Positions 24,266 to 36,980 of a stretch of 64,000 bases of DNA are shown piece after piece. A model generated the notes under the pieces. That model searched no databases. It had not been told where the DNA came from and saw only the letters and a list, made by a program, of their open reading frames with translations. Position numbers and translations under genes: made by a program. The first letter of the stretch is position 1; each line of letters begins with the position of its first letter. The DNA comes from Atrina japonica (lineage: Eukaryota; Mollusca; Bivalvia; Pterioida; Pinnidae), in the NCBI GenBank assembly GCA_030159075.1, contig BROG01000048.1:186001-250000 (forward strand). The letters are read 5' to 3'.

Positions 24266-25217
24266 AAGCCCCTCATTATTCCCAATCATCTCTCCTTATA
24301 AATGATTCATCAACTATGGTTTATCTAAAGGCTACCATAACGTCCATAAGTATAAATTATTACATGGTAAAAAATATTTGCATTCCAGAATCTTAGTGAA
24401 ACAGTCAAGACAAAAACAACAATATAATGTACATAATAAGAAAAAGTACGGTAAATATAAAGAGAACCAGCATGGGACGGACTTAAGAAGAAATATTAAT
24501 AATCTGAGATATCAATGTGATAGCAATTTGCTTCAAAGTGACAATTTATATAACATAGCATTACAAACATCAATGGTGATTTTATTAACACATCTCAGAC
24601 AATGTCTGACATTCAGCCAAGATAGATCAATATTTGTCTAATCCAATTATCCCTAAGGGAGCCACTATGAACCCAAACAACTGTATTCTTTAACTGTTGC
24701 CCAGTCTCAATTTCAAAATACTCAAGTCTGACACTGATGGGGTCACAAAAATTTCAGTCAAATTTAATAATAATGCATAAATCAGAGACACCATGTCTTC
24801 TCATCAAAGTGTAATTTCGTAAATCTGGTTAGAGCTATGTAATTTGATAATCATGTCGGATTAATCAAACACTTTGGTGAATTGAAATGGTTTGTATAAT
24901 TTTTTACATACTTCTGAATGACTGATTTGTGTAATTTCTGGACAAGCAGTTCCTACTTTTTGATGTATTACTGCAACTTATCTGTATAAAGGAAGTAGTT
25001 TCTCACAGTGATGCGAAAGTGACACTTTAACTAACAAAGAATATTGATTAAATAAGTGACAATGATGTCAGAATTCCTGTATTAGACAGAACAACAAAGT
25101 CTTCTTAAATTTATGTTTGTATATATTAAAGTGAGTTGACAGAAATCAGATGATCAAAAGTTTTAATCTTGTTTCCATCTGAATTCAGATCTAAATGTGT
25201 GTTTGAGAAATACATAG
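24266..25217. other. Unique AT-rich sequence, nothing recognised
   Basis: An 87-codon plus frame (24378-24641) is rich in Asn/Gln/Lys but matches no family I know. Confidence 0.5.
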
Positions 25218-25275
25218 TTTAAAAGTCCCATAACTCTGGAAAATATTGACAAATGTTATCCATAATCAAACTATC
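25218..25275 (+). repeat. Single dispersed copy of the 65-bp D1 repeat
   Basis: 'aaaagtcccataactctgg' then 'ccataatcaaact' matches the tandem units at 8124-8345. It directly abuts the TIR element on its right. Confidence 0.8.
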
Positions 25276-26224
25276 CTTAAAGTGATATAAACTGTCACAA
25301 TGATGATTTTTGTCCCATGACATATAGATGAGAATATATAAAATGTGTGTTCAAATGCATTATAAAACACGTGAAACGTTGTAAAAGATCTTTTTTTCTG
25401 CGCTATTTGTTTGATCAGAATTTAGGTTTTCCTGTACCTTAAAAAATCTGGGTGTATTTCCGTATGCAATGACCTTTCAGATAAACTCTTTCACATGTAT
25501 CAAATGTGCTTTGTAATTCGGTCTGGAGGATCTCGGTCTTTAATTACACGCTCAATCAATCAGCAACCTCCGTGTACATGTATTATGTAAAATATGTGTT
25601 TTTCAACGCTATTCTAAATACCTGAAACAAATCGGATCAATATATGAATAAAAATGTCAGGTCACTAAAAGATATTTTCCACTTTTTATTGTTACTCTGA
25701 AATGAATGATGACATTGCCAAAATCTAAGCAGTAAAACTGTGAAAATTATGCATACCCCATGTTTTACAATCGTGCCGCCATGTCCAGTGGAGTTGGGCA
25801 GTTCATATTTGTCAAGAATGATATAGCCAAGTAAGCAATGGGACAAGTTAAAAATGGGTCGAGATCACCTGATATACCTGGCACGTGGACAATTTCAGAA
25901 ACGAGTGAATTAAAACGACAGAAAAGTCCAACTTTGTCTGATTTAGGTATGAAATGATGTACGAGGACAAATTCAAAGAGTAATAAGAATAGAATATATA
26001 TTAACTTCAAATGTATGTAGCACGTCGTTATTGGATACTCAGTAATCTTCGTAAGAATTACCAAAAGTTAATGTGTAATGGCCAGAATGATAACAAACAA
26101 ATATTATGGGTTATGTTTGTCAAGTTTGGGGCAATTATACGCATGCATTTGTTATTGTAACCACAAGATTGTTTAAAATGGGCATGTAAATTTTTTCATC
26201 CACAACAGCTCATATCACTTTAAG
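25276..26224. mobile_element. TIR element, about 0.95 kb, non-autonomous
   Basis: The ends are inverted copies: 'cttaaagtgatat' at 25276-25288 and its exact complement 'atatcactttaag' at 26212-26224. Similarity continues inward ('aaactgt' against the complement of 'acagctc'). The flanks 'ctatc' and 'gatag' extend the symmetry, so the true ends may be 25271 and 26228. The interior is of higher complexity than the neighbourhood. It carries a 99-codon minus frame (25765-26064) with no recognised transposase signature. I treat it as a non-autonomous DNA transposon of unknown superfamily. Confidence 0.75.
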
Positions 26225-26354
26225 ATAGTATTGGTAATAAGTAGCATAACATATCTGATAAAAGAAACTCACATCTTTTAAACCAAACTTTCGCAAAAAG
26301 GCATCCAAGGCATGAAATATAAATTGTTCATTCTTCACCAAACACATAACAAGA

Positions 26355-26730
26355 CAAGACGATAACAGGGCTTACCACAACCTAACTACAAAGTCTTCAA
26401 CTATCTCTGGCCTAGTCTAAATACAGTCTTCATCTCTGGCTTAGCCTTCATTTCTGGCTTAGTCTAACACTAAACCAAGCATCCATCTCTTGCTAAACAT
26501 GACTTCAAAACCTTCATATTCAGCTTAGTCTAACTACAAAATCTTCATTTCTGGCTTAGTTTAACTACAAAACCTTCATTTCTTGTTTAATCTAACTCTT
26601 AAAATAAACCATGCTAAACCTAATTACAAAACCATCACCTCTGGCATTGACCTAACTACAAAACCTTCATAAATGGCTTAACCTAGCTACAAAATCTTCA
26701 TATATGGCTTAACCTATACCTTCATCAAAA
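26355..26730. repeat. Degenerate minisatellite, about 30-bp unit
   Basis: 'ctaactacaaaaccttcat' and 'ttctggcttag' recur with large variation. Confidence 0.7.
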
Positions 26731-26732
26731 AA

Positions 26733-27001
<269 letters not shown>

Positions 27002-27587
27002 CAATCTTTTCATGTTTCTATCCACTGTACTGATATATTTTCTGCATTTTGATAACATTCTGTAATTTTCTTCTCAGAGAGAATATGATAGCAACAGACT
27101 GCAAATGTAGATTTCATACAATTTAGATACTTCAACTAGTAAATATCAATCTCTTATATACTTGTAGAATCTGCTATTGCCATATGTAAATCATGTACAG
27201 GCAACTTTTCTGAAGTTTAAAGCACTAAAGGGGTATTTAATATTTAAAGAAACAGTAATAAAATTGATTGATGCACTTCATCTTGTCAGAGTTCTGTTGG
27301 TTGCTTCTTTATAGTAATGTTTCATCACACGCAGCATTATTAATGATTTAATAATTACCATATTTTGCTAATAACATAATGCAGTTACCTTGTAATGCAA
27401 ACTAGATCTTGACAGAAATTAAGCTATATGTAAGTGTTAAAATATGAAGAAAGAAGCCTAAACTTTAACATGTGTAGATCCCCCATTCCCCCCCCCCCCC
27501 ATGTTCAATCTTTTTTTTTCTTTTTTTTTTTTTGTCATTATCAACATAACCAACACAGCTTCAAAATAGATATCGTAAGGATAACAA
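27002..27587. other. Unique sequence with C and T homopolymer runs
   Basis: Homopolymer runs of C (27488-27500) and T (27511-27533) are the only notable structure. Confidence 0.5.
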
Positions 27588-27775
27588 CATATGACAGAAA
27601 ATGAGTGCCAAGTGATGGAAAAAATATATACAAATCTTTGGTCCAAAGAACTATAAAAAATAGATGGTTTTTGTATGGCAGGCTGTCATTAGAGCAACAG
27701 GAAAGACTTTTCAAAATGGTATGCCATACAAAACCATCTATATATTTTTAGTTCCTCATTCATTTTCTGTCATAT
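27588..27775. mobile_element. Imperfect inverted repeat, MITE-like
   Basis: Outer arms 'catatgacagaaaatgag' and 'cattttctgtcatat', and inner arms 'tagatggtttttgtatggca' and 'tgccatacaaaaccatcta', pair with each other. The left arm has an extra segment of about 38 bases between outer and inner parts. The loop is about 40 bases. Likely a foldback element with an internal insertion or one-sided deletion. Confidence 0.75.
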
Positions 27776-27829
27776 ATTGTCATCTTTGGGATCATATTTT
27801 ATTCTGGAAATACAAATATATCAGGTACA

Positions 27830-28020
27830 TTCTATAGGTATGAAGCTCTTGGAACACAAATAAATCAAATTTCTACAGGTAAGAAACTCTCATAATACAA
27901 ATACGTTATACAGGTATGAAACTCTCAGTATACAGATAAATCTCTCTCAGAATACAAATTTATCATATTTCTATGGGTATGAAGCTCTCGGTATACAAAT
28001 GTATCAAGTTTCTATGGTGC
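27830..28020. repeat. Degenerate minisatellite, about 41-bp unit, 4-5 copies
   Basis: 'ggtatgaaactctcagtat' followed by 'acaaataaatca' and 'tttctat'. Confidence 0.75.
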
Positions 28021-29185
28021 AATTTAATATATAGCATGAAAGCTAACTAAAGTATACCCCTACTATAAGTTAAATCATATGTAAACATTGAAAAAAAAGT
28101 TCTATTTTATGCACACATAAAACTTCAATCGATTGATAAATCGTGAGCAGTTTAATTAAATGTATGTTATTGCCTTTATTGCCATCATAAAATTGTCCAA
28201 TCAACTGCTACATCACAACATCAGAAGTTTGAAATATCAGGCATCAATTCACAGTTTCCCCAACTTACAAGACATCAACTAATATTTGCTTCTGTTCATG
28301 CTTTAAGTTCTACAAGAAATGTTTATGGACATGCAGTAGAAATATCTATCAGTCCAATGGTCTGATAAAGATATAAATGGAGCATTTCAGAGATAATTGC
28401 CATGAGGTGCCACTGCCATCTTCATATATGGATAATTCAGGTATTCATTCATCTAGTCATGAGAAGCTTAGCTTTAAAGACCATTTTACCAATAGCCTAC
28501 CTACCTGAGATATTCATAGTCTAAGTCACATTAACTGTGTCCATTGGTTTTGGCTGATTAAAATAAAATGGTTGAAACTTACCTCTTCATTTTAACTTAG
28601 CTGTATTCTAGGTATTCTGAGTCAATTATCCATGCTCATGACAATTAAATTAATCTGTTTTGTTCTAGATATTCATACTCATATTACCCCTACAGGAATT
28701 TTACCATAGGTAATGGCAGCAATCTGTTGAAGTTTGAGAGCGAGAGTGAAAGAAAGGGACCGTTTATTGCTCAAAATGAATGTAAAATAAAATCATCTGA
28801 AAGTCATGTTTTCAGAGCAATCTGACTTTTATCATATGTATTAGTTTTATTACGTATATAAAACATTGGGAGTTACTCCCATCTAAATCACTTTTTTGGC
28901 AGGAGTAAAATAACAGTTACCCGCATGACCCAATTTACATGTATTGACATCACACGAATAACACAGAGTTTCCCGTAGGAAAAGTTATTTTTCAAAAACT
29001 GAAGCAACCAAACAAGTATGTAGAAAAAGTATGTAGAAAAAATACAGGATATACTTTTTTGTATTCTATTGATATATTCAGCACATTTTTTGGAATCAGA
29101 CAACCAATTGCATTGTAAATTAAATTCTAAATTTTTTATCTAATGTGACTTGGACTTTTTTATGATATTGTTACCAATGTTTGTC
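28021..29185. other. Unique AT-rich sequence, nothing recognised
   Basis: No repeat or exon that I can support. Confidence 0.55.
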
Positions 29186-29600
29186 TAGGGTATGTCATCT
29201 GTCATGGAATGTCATTTGTATGTGATAACTGTCGTGACAATATTATCATATCTAATGAATGTCATTTGTATGTGATAACTGTTGTGACAATATTATCATA
29301 TCTAATGAATGTCATTTGTATGTGATAACTGTCGTGACAATATTATCATATCTAATGAATGTCATTTGTATGTGATAACTGGCAATATCTAATGGAGTAG
29401 GATGTGTATGAGTTTACTGTCATGACATCATCATTCATGAAAAGTAATCTGTAGGTAAAAACTAGCATGACATGTAATCTCTCATAAAATGGCATCTATA
29501 TATGGTAGCTGTCATGACATGTCATCTGTATCTGATAACTATCATGACACGTAACATTTATGGAATATCATCTGTATGTGACAGTTGTCGTGTCATCTGA
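29186..29600. repeat. Minisatellite, 50-bp unit, degenerate to the right
   Basis: 'gtcatttgtatgtgataact' followed by 'tgacaatattatcata', exact 50-base register at 29221-29380, then decayed copies up to about 29600. Confidence 0.92.
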
Positions 29601-31137
29601 GTAAAAGGTGTTCATTTGGATTTTCACACAAATGTGAAAATTCTATTTTTGCAAGACAATGCTTACAACAACATAATGAATGATATTTTCAGCAATTAGG
29701 AAACTTTTTACAATAGATAAAAGGTAGACACAGAGTACAGATTCTACAGAATACATGATTACGATAAGTCTTACATGATCATTAACATAAAATAGAATCT
29801 CATATTGAGTTCACCAAATCACGGTCACTGTCACAAGCATCCTGAAAAGTGTTAAACAAGAGCATCATCCAAATTGTACATACCTTTAATTAGAACTTAG
29901 TTTTAGAAGATAACATATTTCTTTAGAAACATCCATCTTTATAAATCATTTGGTGAAGCATTCCAATTTAGAGACAATTTTCGGAACAGTTCCAGCCAAC
30001 TAATTAAATCTTTTCAATTGATTTTTTTTAAAAGCAGATTTATTTATTCATTTACCAATAGAATATATCATTTAACACATTATATGTTCAGCCATTTCTC
30101 CCTATTACTCTGTAGAGATGTACAATAATAATGTTTTGGGTCAAGGTCACCCATCTGGGTGTAATAATGATACTGGAATCTATAATCTACATGCTCAACA
30201 AATTACACTATAACACCATAATTTGTATAGATCTTTATAAAGCTGAGTACATGGTGCTAAAATTATCCTGATATACAACTTCAGTTGGGTATAAAATAAC
30301 TTAAAGCCCCTAACAAATCAATAAAAGGAGATGTAAAGTGCAGTCTTGACACAACAGATAAAAAAACCAATAAACCTTGACCTGTGGCAATAAATCAACA
30401 ACATCAAAGCTCAGATGAAAATTAATCAGGGTTGTCACCAACTGGATAAAAACCTGATTCCAACCCCCCCTTCCTGAAGTAACTGTGACTAAAACCACCT
30501 TATTTCATCAAAACAGAAAAATAAGTTAATACAGTCACATGTAAAATGCTCAGATTAGAGCAATAATTTTTTTGGTTTTTAATTGTGTTTTCATCTTAGT
30601 TTTTCTTCTGCTATCCTCCACCTTTGAAGACACAAATATGAAAAAAAGATTTAATATGTATGAATCAAGATAAATGTTATTTGTATTTTGCATTTAGCTG
30701 TGATCATATTCTAAAGCTGGCTGTACAATTTTCCATTAAAAATTTAATGAATCAAATTATGAGAGCGATAAATGCCTTGAACATACTGATTCATCTGAAT
30801 ATTGATTTATCAAGTATGTTAAGAATTGGCATTTATCATGCCACTGATATACTCAAGACTTCAAAATCATTGTACAGATATTTTTTTCTAATTCCAAAGC
30901 TAACATCCCATGATTTTTTTTATCAAAATCCATGAAGCATTTTACATATATACATTTGTACTAATAAACAAAAAGAATATGTACATACAAAGAAAATTAT
31001 AGTAAAAATTAAGTGACCATGACCTTTGACCTATTAGGTGTCCTATTTGTACTCTCTTGGGGTGTGCTCGATTTACCGCGAGAGTATCATTCTGGCACAC
31101 TCTTAAATCTGCATAATTCCTATAAGTTTATTGCTGA
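29601..31137. other. Unique AT-rich sequence, nothing recognised
   Basis: A 91-codon plus frame (30660-30935) has no recognisable domain or splice context. Confidence 0.5.
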
Positions 31138-31467
31138 ATTGCCAAGACGAATTGTAATTTAACTTTTACTCCTGCACATTTTGTGGTGCAACACCACTTG
31201 GATAGATGCAAAGTATTAAATGCTGCAGATGCATTTATAAAAACTACTGCAGCTGCTATCACCGACTTTTCTAACTTTGGCCATGTTTGTGACATCACTG
31301 TTCCAGCTGCACCACCTTTTCTGCTTTCACAGTTAGAACCTGTGCAGGACAGTGTTCCAGGGCATTTGATTGGCATTCCACTTGTCTGGAATGTCCTAGA
31401 CAACAAAACACTCTTGCAGAAACATCTAGATGCAAGGTTTTTTCCACAGCTCACACATAGAAACTGA
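31138..31467 (+). CDS. Possible exon or gene fragment, unrecognised
   Basis: An open frame of about 109 codons runs from a stop at 31135-31137 to TGA at 31465-31467. The stretch is distinctly richer in G+C than its flanks and reads like real protein: ordered hydrophobic, Pro and charged residues, with 'FSNFGHVCDITVPAAPPFLL' and 'GHLIGIPLVWNVLD' as examples. I do not recognise the family. The only in-frame early starts are GTG/TTG-type, and no strong 3' splice site precedes it, so it may be a last exon with a weak acceptor, a gene fragment, or a relic of a mobile element. The opposite strand is open too (108 codons, 31128-31454) but is Cys/Ser-rich like an antisense shadow. Expression is unknown. 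Confidence 0.3.
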   Translation: MAKTNCNLTFTPAHFVVQHHLDRCKVLNAADAFIKTTAAAITDFSNFGHVCDITVPAAPPFLLSQLEPVQDSVPGHLIGIPLVWNVLDNKTLLQKHLDARFFPQLTHRN

Positions 31468-33379
31468 AGTTATACATATTGTTACAAAAAATTTGACACT
31501 TTAACAAATACTGCTTTAAATTAACAGCTCATCAAATTCCATGTTGGAATTCTTTGTGTATGTTGCAAAATCCAGTCTCTATGAATTTTTTTTAAATCAT
31601 TTGTTTTTAATGATCACAACTACAAACAAACGACCAAAGTTAACAACACTGTGATATTTTACTTTGGTAATCAATTTGTAATTTGACAGATTGGAGGTCT
31701 GAAGAACATGCAAATATGGAATCACATTCTGCTGTTATAAAATTTACGGGAAACAAGTTAAGCTACTTCTCTTTTTTCTTTTTTTTTTTATTCCAAATGA
31801 TTAAGAGAACGGGTCAGATTGACAAAAAATTAACTCAGAATAAAAACTTAGTAGGTTTGATGATAACTATAATTTGATTTGTATACAACTTAAACAATAA
31901 ATTGAAACAAACAAAACCAACAGATATATATGGTTTAGTTTTCATTCAGCAAGGAGCATCACAGAAACCTTGTGGTCTTATCAAGGATTCTGAAATAAAT
32001 TCTATCTGCATGTACTAAGCACATTCAGTGCAGTTGTCTACAGAAGAGGAGTTATCCTGGTAAATACAGTTGAAAGAGTTATCTTTCTTGTACTACCATG
32101 TACTACCATGTAAATTGATTTCTAGATAACAGTTTTTGATACAATTTTAAATGAGATCATTTTAAATGAAATAATAGCCATCTTGAATAATTAGAAATTT
32201 ACGAATAACAAATCTTTAAACTTGATTATTTACATAATTTGGTTAACATGATCAAGTTCATAAAGACTTGATTCATTGTTAATGTTTATGTCTAGCTGAA
32301 CAATAGTGCTGCTATATTTAGTTAGAATATAGAATATCTTTTTCTATTTAAGGAGGTATTAAACACCTGACTCCCAAATTCAGTCATTTTCATTTTTTTT
32401 TCTATTAACACATCATTTTCTTCTCTATTGAAATGCAAATTGTGAGAATTTTTATCCACACAATTTTTAGAAAATTACTTTGAATATCTTTCATCGAGGC
32501 ATATCTAGGATTCCCTTGAAAAGTGTAACCAGGCCAATCTAATTTCTGTTTACCATGACAAATGCAAATATATATCAAAAACATAAATCAATACAGGAAA
32601 AGAAATATTTTTCTTAAAAAAAATACCAAGGGAAAATAATTTTGAAAGTTAAGTATTTTTCAATATCCATATGTTAAAGGTTATAATAAATATAGCAATT
32701 ATAGAACAAAATGTCACCATTTTCTGCCCAAAATTAACAATTTACAAAATTCTGTAAATTTAAATCCCCTCCTCCCCAAAATATGTGCATAATCTTTCAG
32801 ATATTATTTTATACATGTATGATTATGTATATGAAAACAATTTATCCACAGAAATGTGGTTGCAAAAACTTAACTATTGTGAAACTTAAGTAAAGTCATG
32901 TTTGGTATTTTCCTGGCACAACTAACATTTGAAAAAACAGATCAGTAAATAATGAATATTGAATAATTAATTTAATGTAAAATGTAATATATGACTTTTT
33001 AAATGATAATTATTTCCTTAAAAGTGTCATCCTAATAGATAGGAGGCATCATTATGGTGATCACACCCTGTATCCCAGCCAATACATAGATTATACGCCA
33101 TCCCAGTAATTCAACATTCGCCGAATGCCCAACATAGCACCTTTAAGACTAACTTCTCCATTATGATGTCACAATGAAATGGTCAGTCAAACATTTGTGT
33201 GATTATGACATCACAATCAAATGTCCAGTGTGATTTGGATCGTATTTAATTCTTCCTTAAATCTGTTTTTGCCTGTAATTTTTAATAGTCATCAAAGAAT
33301 ACATGTGTATAATAACTAACAACACCAGAAAAAATAAAAAATCTGATTTGTCCATTTTTCTATGTTAGCTTTATATAAA
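31468..33379. other. Unique AT-rich sequence, nothing recognised
   Basis: Long A/T-rich stretches only. A 64-codon plus frame at 31683 is judged chance. Confidence 0.55.
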
Positions 33380-35445
33380 TGTATGACAGATATAATTTTA
33401 TGGTTTATAATGTATGACAGAGTATAATTGTTGATATATGGTATTAGATAGTAACTGATGTATGGTTTGACATGTAAACATGTTGTGCTGTTGGTTTATA
33501 TAACTGTATAATGTATGGTTTAGCACTGCAGATGTACTTATGGTTTATATAACTGTATAACAGACAGTACTGCTGATAGTATAACTGTTGGTGTATGGTT
33601 TATATAATCTGTTGATGTATGGTTTATATGTATGACAGATAGTACTGCTAATGCTGTTCATATAACTGTATAGTTTGATGTATGGTTTATATAACTGTAT
33701 GACAGATATAACTGTTGATGTATGGTTTATATAACTGTATGGCAGTATAGTGCTGTTGATGTATAGTTTATATAACTGTGATGACAGTTTATATAGTGAC
33801 TATTGATGTATGGTTTATATAACTGTATGACAGATAGTGCTGTTGGTGTATGGTTTATATAATCGTATGACAGATAGTACTGCTGATGTATAGTTTATAT
33901 AATCGTATGACAGATAGTACTGCTGATGTATGGTTTATATAACTGTATGACAGATGACAGATAGTGCTAACTGTATGACAGATAGTACTGCTGTGTATGG
34001 TTTATATAACTGTATAGTACAGATATGCTGTATGACAGATATGGTTTATATAACTGTATGACAGACAGTGCTGTTGGTGACAGTATGGTGATGTATAGTT
34101 ATATAACTGTATGACAGATATACTGCTGATGTACTGCTGATGACAGATATACTGGATTTATATAACTGTATGACAGATAGTACTGCTGATGTATGGTTTA
34201 TATAACTGTATGACAGATAGTGCTACAGATGTATGGTTTATATAACTGTATAAGTACTGCTGATGATAGTGCTATTGATAGTGCTGTTGATGTATTTATA
34301 TATAACTGTATGACAGATAGTACTGCTGATGTATGGTTTGCTGATGTATGGTTTATGTTATGTATGGTTTATGACAGATAGTACTGCTGATGTATAGTTT
34401 ATATAACTGCTGTTGATGTACAGATAGTATAGTGCTGTTGATGTATGGTTTATATAACTGTATAGCAGACAGATAGTGCTGTATGACATGCAATGTATGG
34501 TTTATATATAACTGTATGACAGATAGTGATGTATGGTACATAACTGTATGGACAGGTTTATATAACTGTATGACAGATAGTGCTGTTGATGTATGGTTTA
34601 TATAACTGTATGACAGATAGTACTGCTGATGTATGGTTTATATAACTGTATGACAGATAGTACTGCTGATGTATGGTTTATATAACTGTATGACAGATAG
34701 TGCTGTTGATGTATGGTTTATATAACTGTATGACAGATAGTGCTGTTGATGTATGGTTTATATAACTGTATAACAGATTGTGATGACATAACTGTAGTAC
34801 TGCTGATGTATGGTTTATATAATCGTATGACAGATAGTACTGCTGATGTATGGTTTATATAACTGTATGACAGATAGTGCTATTGATGTATGGTTTATAT
34901 AACTGTATAACAGATAGTACTGCTGATGTATGGTTTATATACAGATAGTACTGCTGACAGATAGTACTGCTGATGTATGGTTTATGACAGATAGTACTGT
35001 ATGGTTTATATACAGTATGACAGATAGTACTGCTGATGTATAGTTTATATAATCGTATGACAGATAGTTTGATATATACTGTAACTGTATGACAGATAGT
35101 GCTATTGATGTATGGTTTATATAACTGTATAACAGACAGATAGTACTGCTGATGTATGGTTTATATAACTGTATAACAGATAGTACTGCTGATGTATGGT
35201 TTATATAACTGTATAACAGATAGTGCTATTGATGTATGGTTTATATAACTGTATAACAGATAGTACTGCTGATGTATGGTTTATATAACTGTATGACAGA
35301 TAGTGCTATTGATGTATGGTTTATATAACTGTATGACAGATAGTGCTATTGATGTATGGTTTATATAATATAACTGTGTTGATGTATACAGATATAACTG
35401 TATGATGTATGCTGTTTATGTACTGTTTATGGCAAAAATAGTAAT
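33380..35445. repeat. Minisatellite, 40-bp unit, about 2 kb, partly scrambled
   Basis: Unit: 'gatgtatggtttatataact' plus 'gtatgacagatagtactgct'. Stretches in perfect 40-base register (34560-34760, 35170-35360) alternate with zones of truncated and shuffled unit fragments (33960-34150, 34250-34560, 34930-35080). Decayed traces continue to about 35830. Confidence 0.95.
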
Positions 35446-35823
35446 CATCCATATAACTGTATTAGTGCTGTTGCATTAACTAATTGTACTTTAAGATCAG
35501 AGAACTTCCTCTGTTAATCATTTGATCAATTGTTGTGATGGTTTATATGTATACATCTTCATTGACTATAGCAAATATGACATGTAACATGTTTAGGTTG
35601 GTCTGTAACTGTATCACAGATAGTTTCCATGTAGACTTGTATGACAGATAGTTGTATATAACAAACTATTCATAGTGTGTTGATGTATTCATTCAATTTA
35701 TTAGTCGATTGGTTAGCATAACTTATGACAGATACACTGCTTATATGGAACAATCATTATGACAGAAGTTATATAAATCACATAACTGTTGAGATAATTG
35801 ATGTATGGTTTCTCTGTGTGACT
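35446..35823. other. Mostly unique sequence with decayed array fragments
   Basis: Scattered 'atgacagata' and 'gatgtat' words are remnants of the array on the left. Confidence 0.5.
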
Positions 35824-35917
35824 GTCTGTCTGTCTGTCTCTCTCTCTGACATAAGAAATATTGATGCATGTATTAGTGGTGAAAACACTGAAAGAAAATG
35901 CTGTATCTAAGGGGGAA
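35824..35917. repeat. Direct repeat, first copy (microsatellite plus 70-bp block)
   Basis: A (CTGT)n(CT)n stretch leads into 70 bases (35848-35917, beginning 'gacataagaaatattgatgc') that are identical to 36366-36435. Confidence 0.93.
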
Positions 35918-36322
35918 AAACAGAAAATAATCACAGCAGCAAAACTGAGGACATTTTTTAAATCCACATGTTTTGTCATAATGGTCTTGTTCTTGGGTTT
36001 GACCCACTCACACACTATGTGCTCTTTTTGCTGTTTATCAATAATTTACACCAGTGACATTTAAATCACAAAAGGATAATCTAATCACAATAACTCATCA
36101 TTTCAATGTCATTTTACTGAATGGTATCACATTGTTTTATCTAATTTCACTCAATGACGTGTACATTTAATTCTTATCATTAAGCAAGTTAAACTCTTGG
36201 AGACAGTAATCTAATTTTACTGTAAAACGTAATAAGGTTATGGAGAATGACAATTCTGAATCTGGTTTTCTAGCCTTTTAACAGTTTACTTAAGTCTGAA
36301 AATATTCTTAAAATTAATTCTC

Positions 36323-36323
<1 letters not shown>
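35918..36323. other. Unique AT-rich sequence between the direct repeats
   Basis: Nothing recognised. Confidence 0.5.
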
Positions 36324-36365
<42 letters not shown>

Positions 36366-36435
36366 GACATAAGAAATATTGATGCATGTATTAGTGGTGA
36401 AAACACTGAAAGAAAATGCTGTATCTAAGGGGGAA
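36324..36435. repeat. Direct repeat, second copy (longer microsatellite plus 70-bp block)
   Basis: Same arrangement as 35824-35917 but the CT run is longer. The 70-bp block at 36366-36435 is identical by eye. The copies are 518 bases apart and in the same orientation. Confidence 0.93.
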
Positions 36436-36464
36436 TAAACTCTTACATTTTAGGTGCCAGGCCC

Positions 36465-36571
36465 TGAGGTTCATATGAAACTGTGGAAGGTTCCTGTGAA
36501 ATGAGCCATAGTTAAGAATATTAAATTATGTAATTAAGAATATTAAATTAAAAAAAAAAAAATAAATAAAA
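36465..36571 (+). mobile_element. Retroelement 3'-end fragment with A-rich tail
   Basis: 'aaactgtgg' and 'cctgtgaaatga' followed by an AT-rich stretch and an A-rich tail correspond to the 3' end of the insertion at 36618-36965. It is probably an older copy of the same non-LTR family. No target duplication is seen. Confidence 0.5.
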
Positions 36572-36617
36572 ACCCGGCCTGCATGGTCAAAGAGATAAGA
36601 TTAGATTTAATTGAGTA

Positions 36618-36934
36618 TGTAAGTATGTGTATATATGTATGTGTGCATATGGGTGTATATGTGTATGTATGTATGTGTATATGTATGTGTGTGAATGCAT
36701 GTGTATATATGCATATGTGTATATGTATGTATTTGGTTAAATATTTTTGTATATTTATGTATGTATAGACATGTATAAAAGAAATAGTTTGAAGTTTCAT
36801 ATTACAATTGATTTCACATTTATATGAACATTAGTTTGAATACATTGTATATGTATCGTATTTATGTATTTAAACTGTGCAGGGAGCCTGTGAAATGACC
36901 TGTAAGGATATGTGTCATGTAATGTCAATTAAAT

Positions 36935-36965
<31 letters not shown>
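36618..36965 (+). mobile_element. 5'-truncated non-LTR retroelement insertion with 15-bp target duplication
   Basis: A 15-bp direct repeat, 'agatttaattgagta', occurs at 36603-36617 and immediately after a 26-base poly(A) at 36966-36980. Between them lie a TATG/TG-rich stretch (36618-36780), an AT-rich 3' UTR-like part with 'gagcctgtgaaatgacctg', and the poly(A) tail. This is the signature of target-primed reverse transcription with 5' truncation. No coding sequence of the element remains. Confidence 0.8.
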
Positions 36966-36967
<2 letters not shown>

Positions 36968-36980
36968 ATTTAATTGAGTA

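Noticed and set aside
31055..31095. Hairpin around 'tactctcttgggg' and 'cgcgagagta'
   Set aside because: The stem is short and interrupted, and many such stems are expected by chance.
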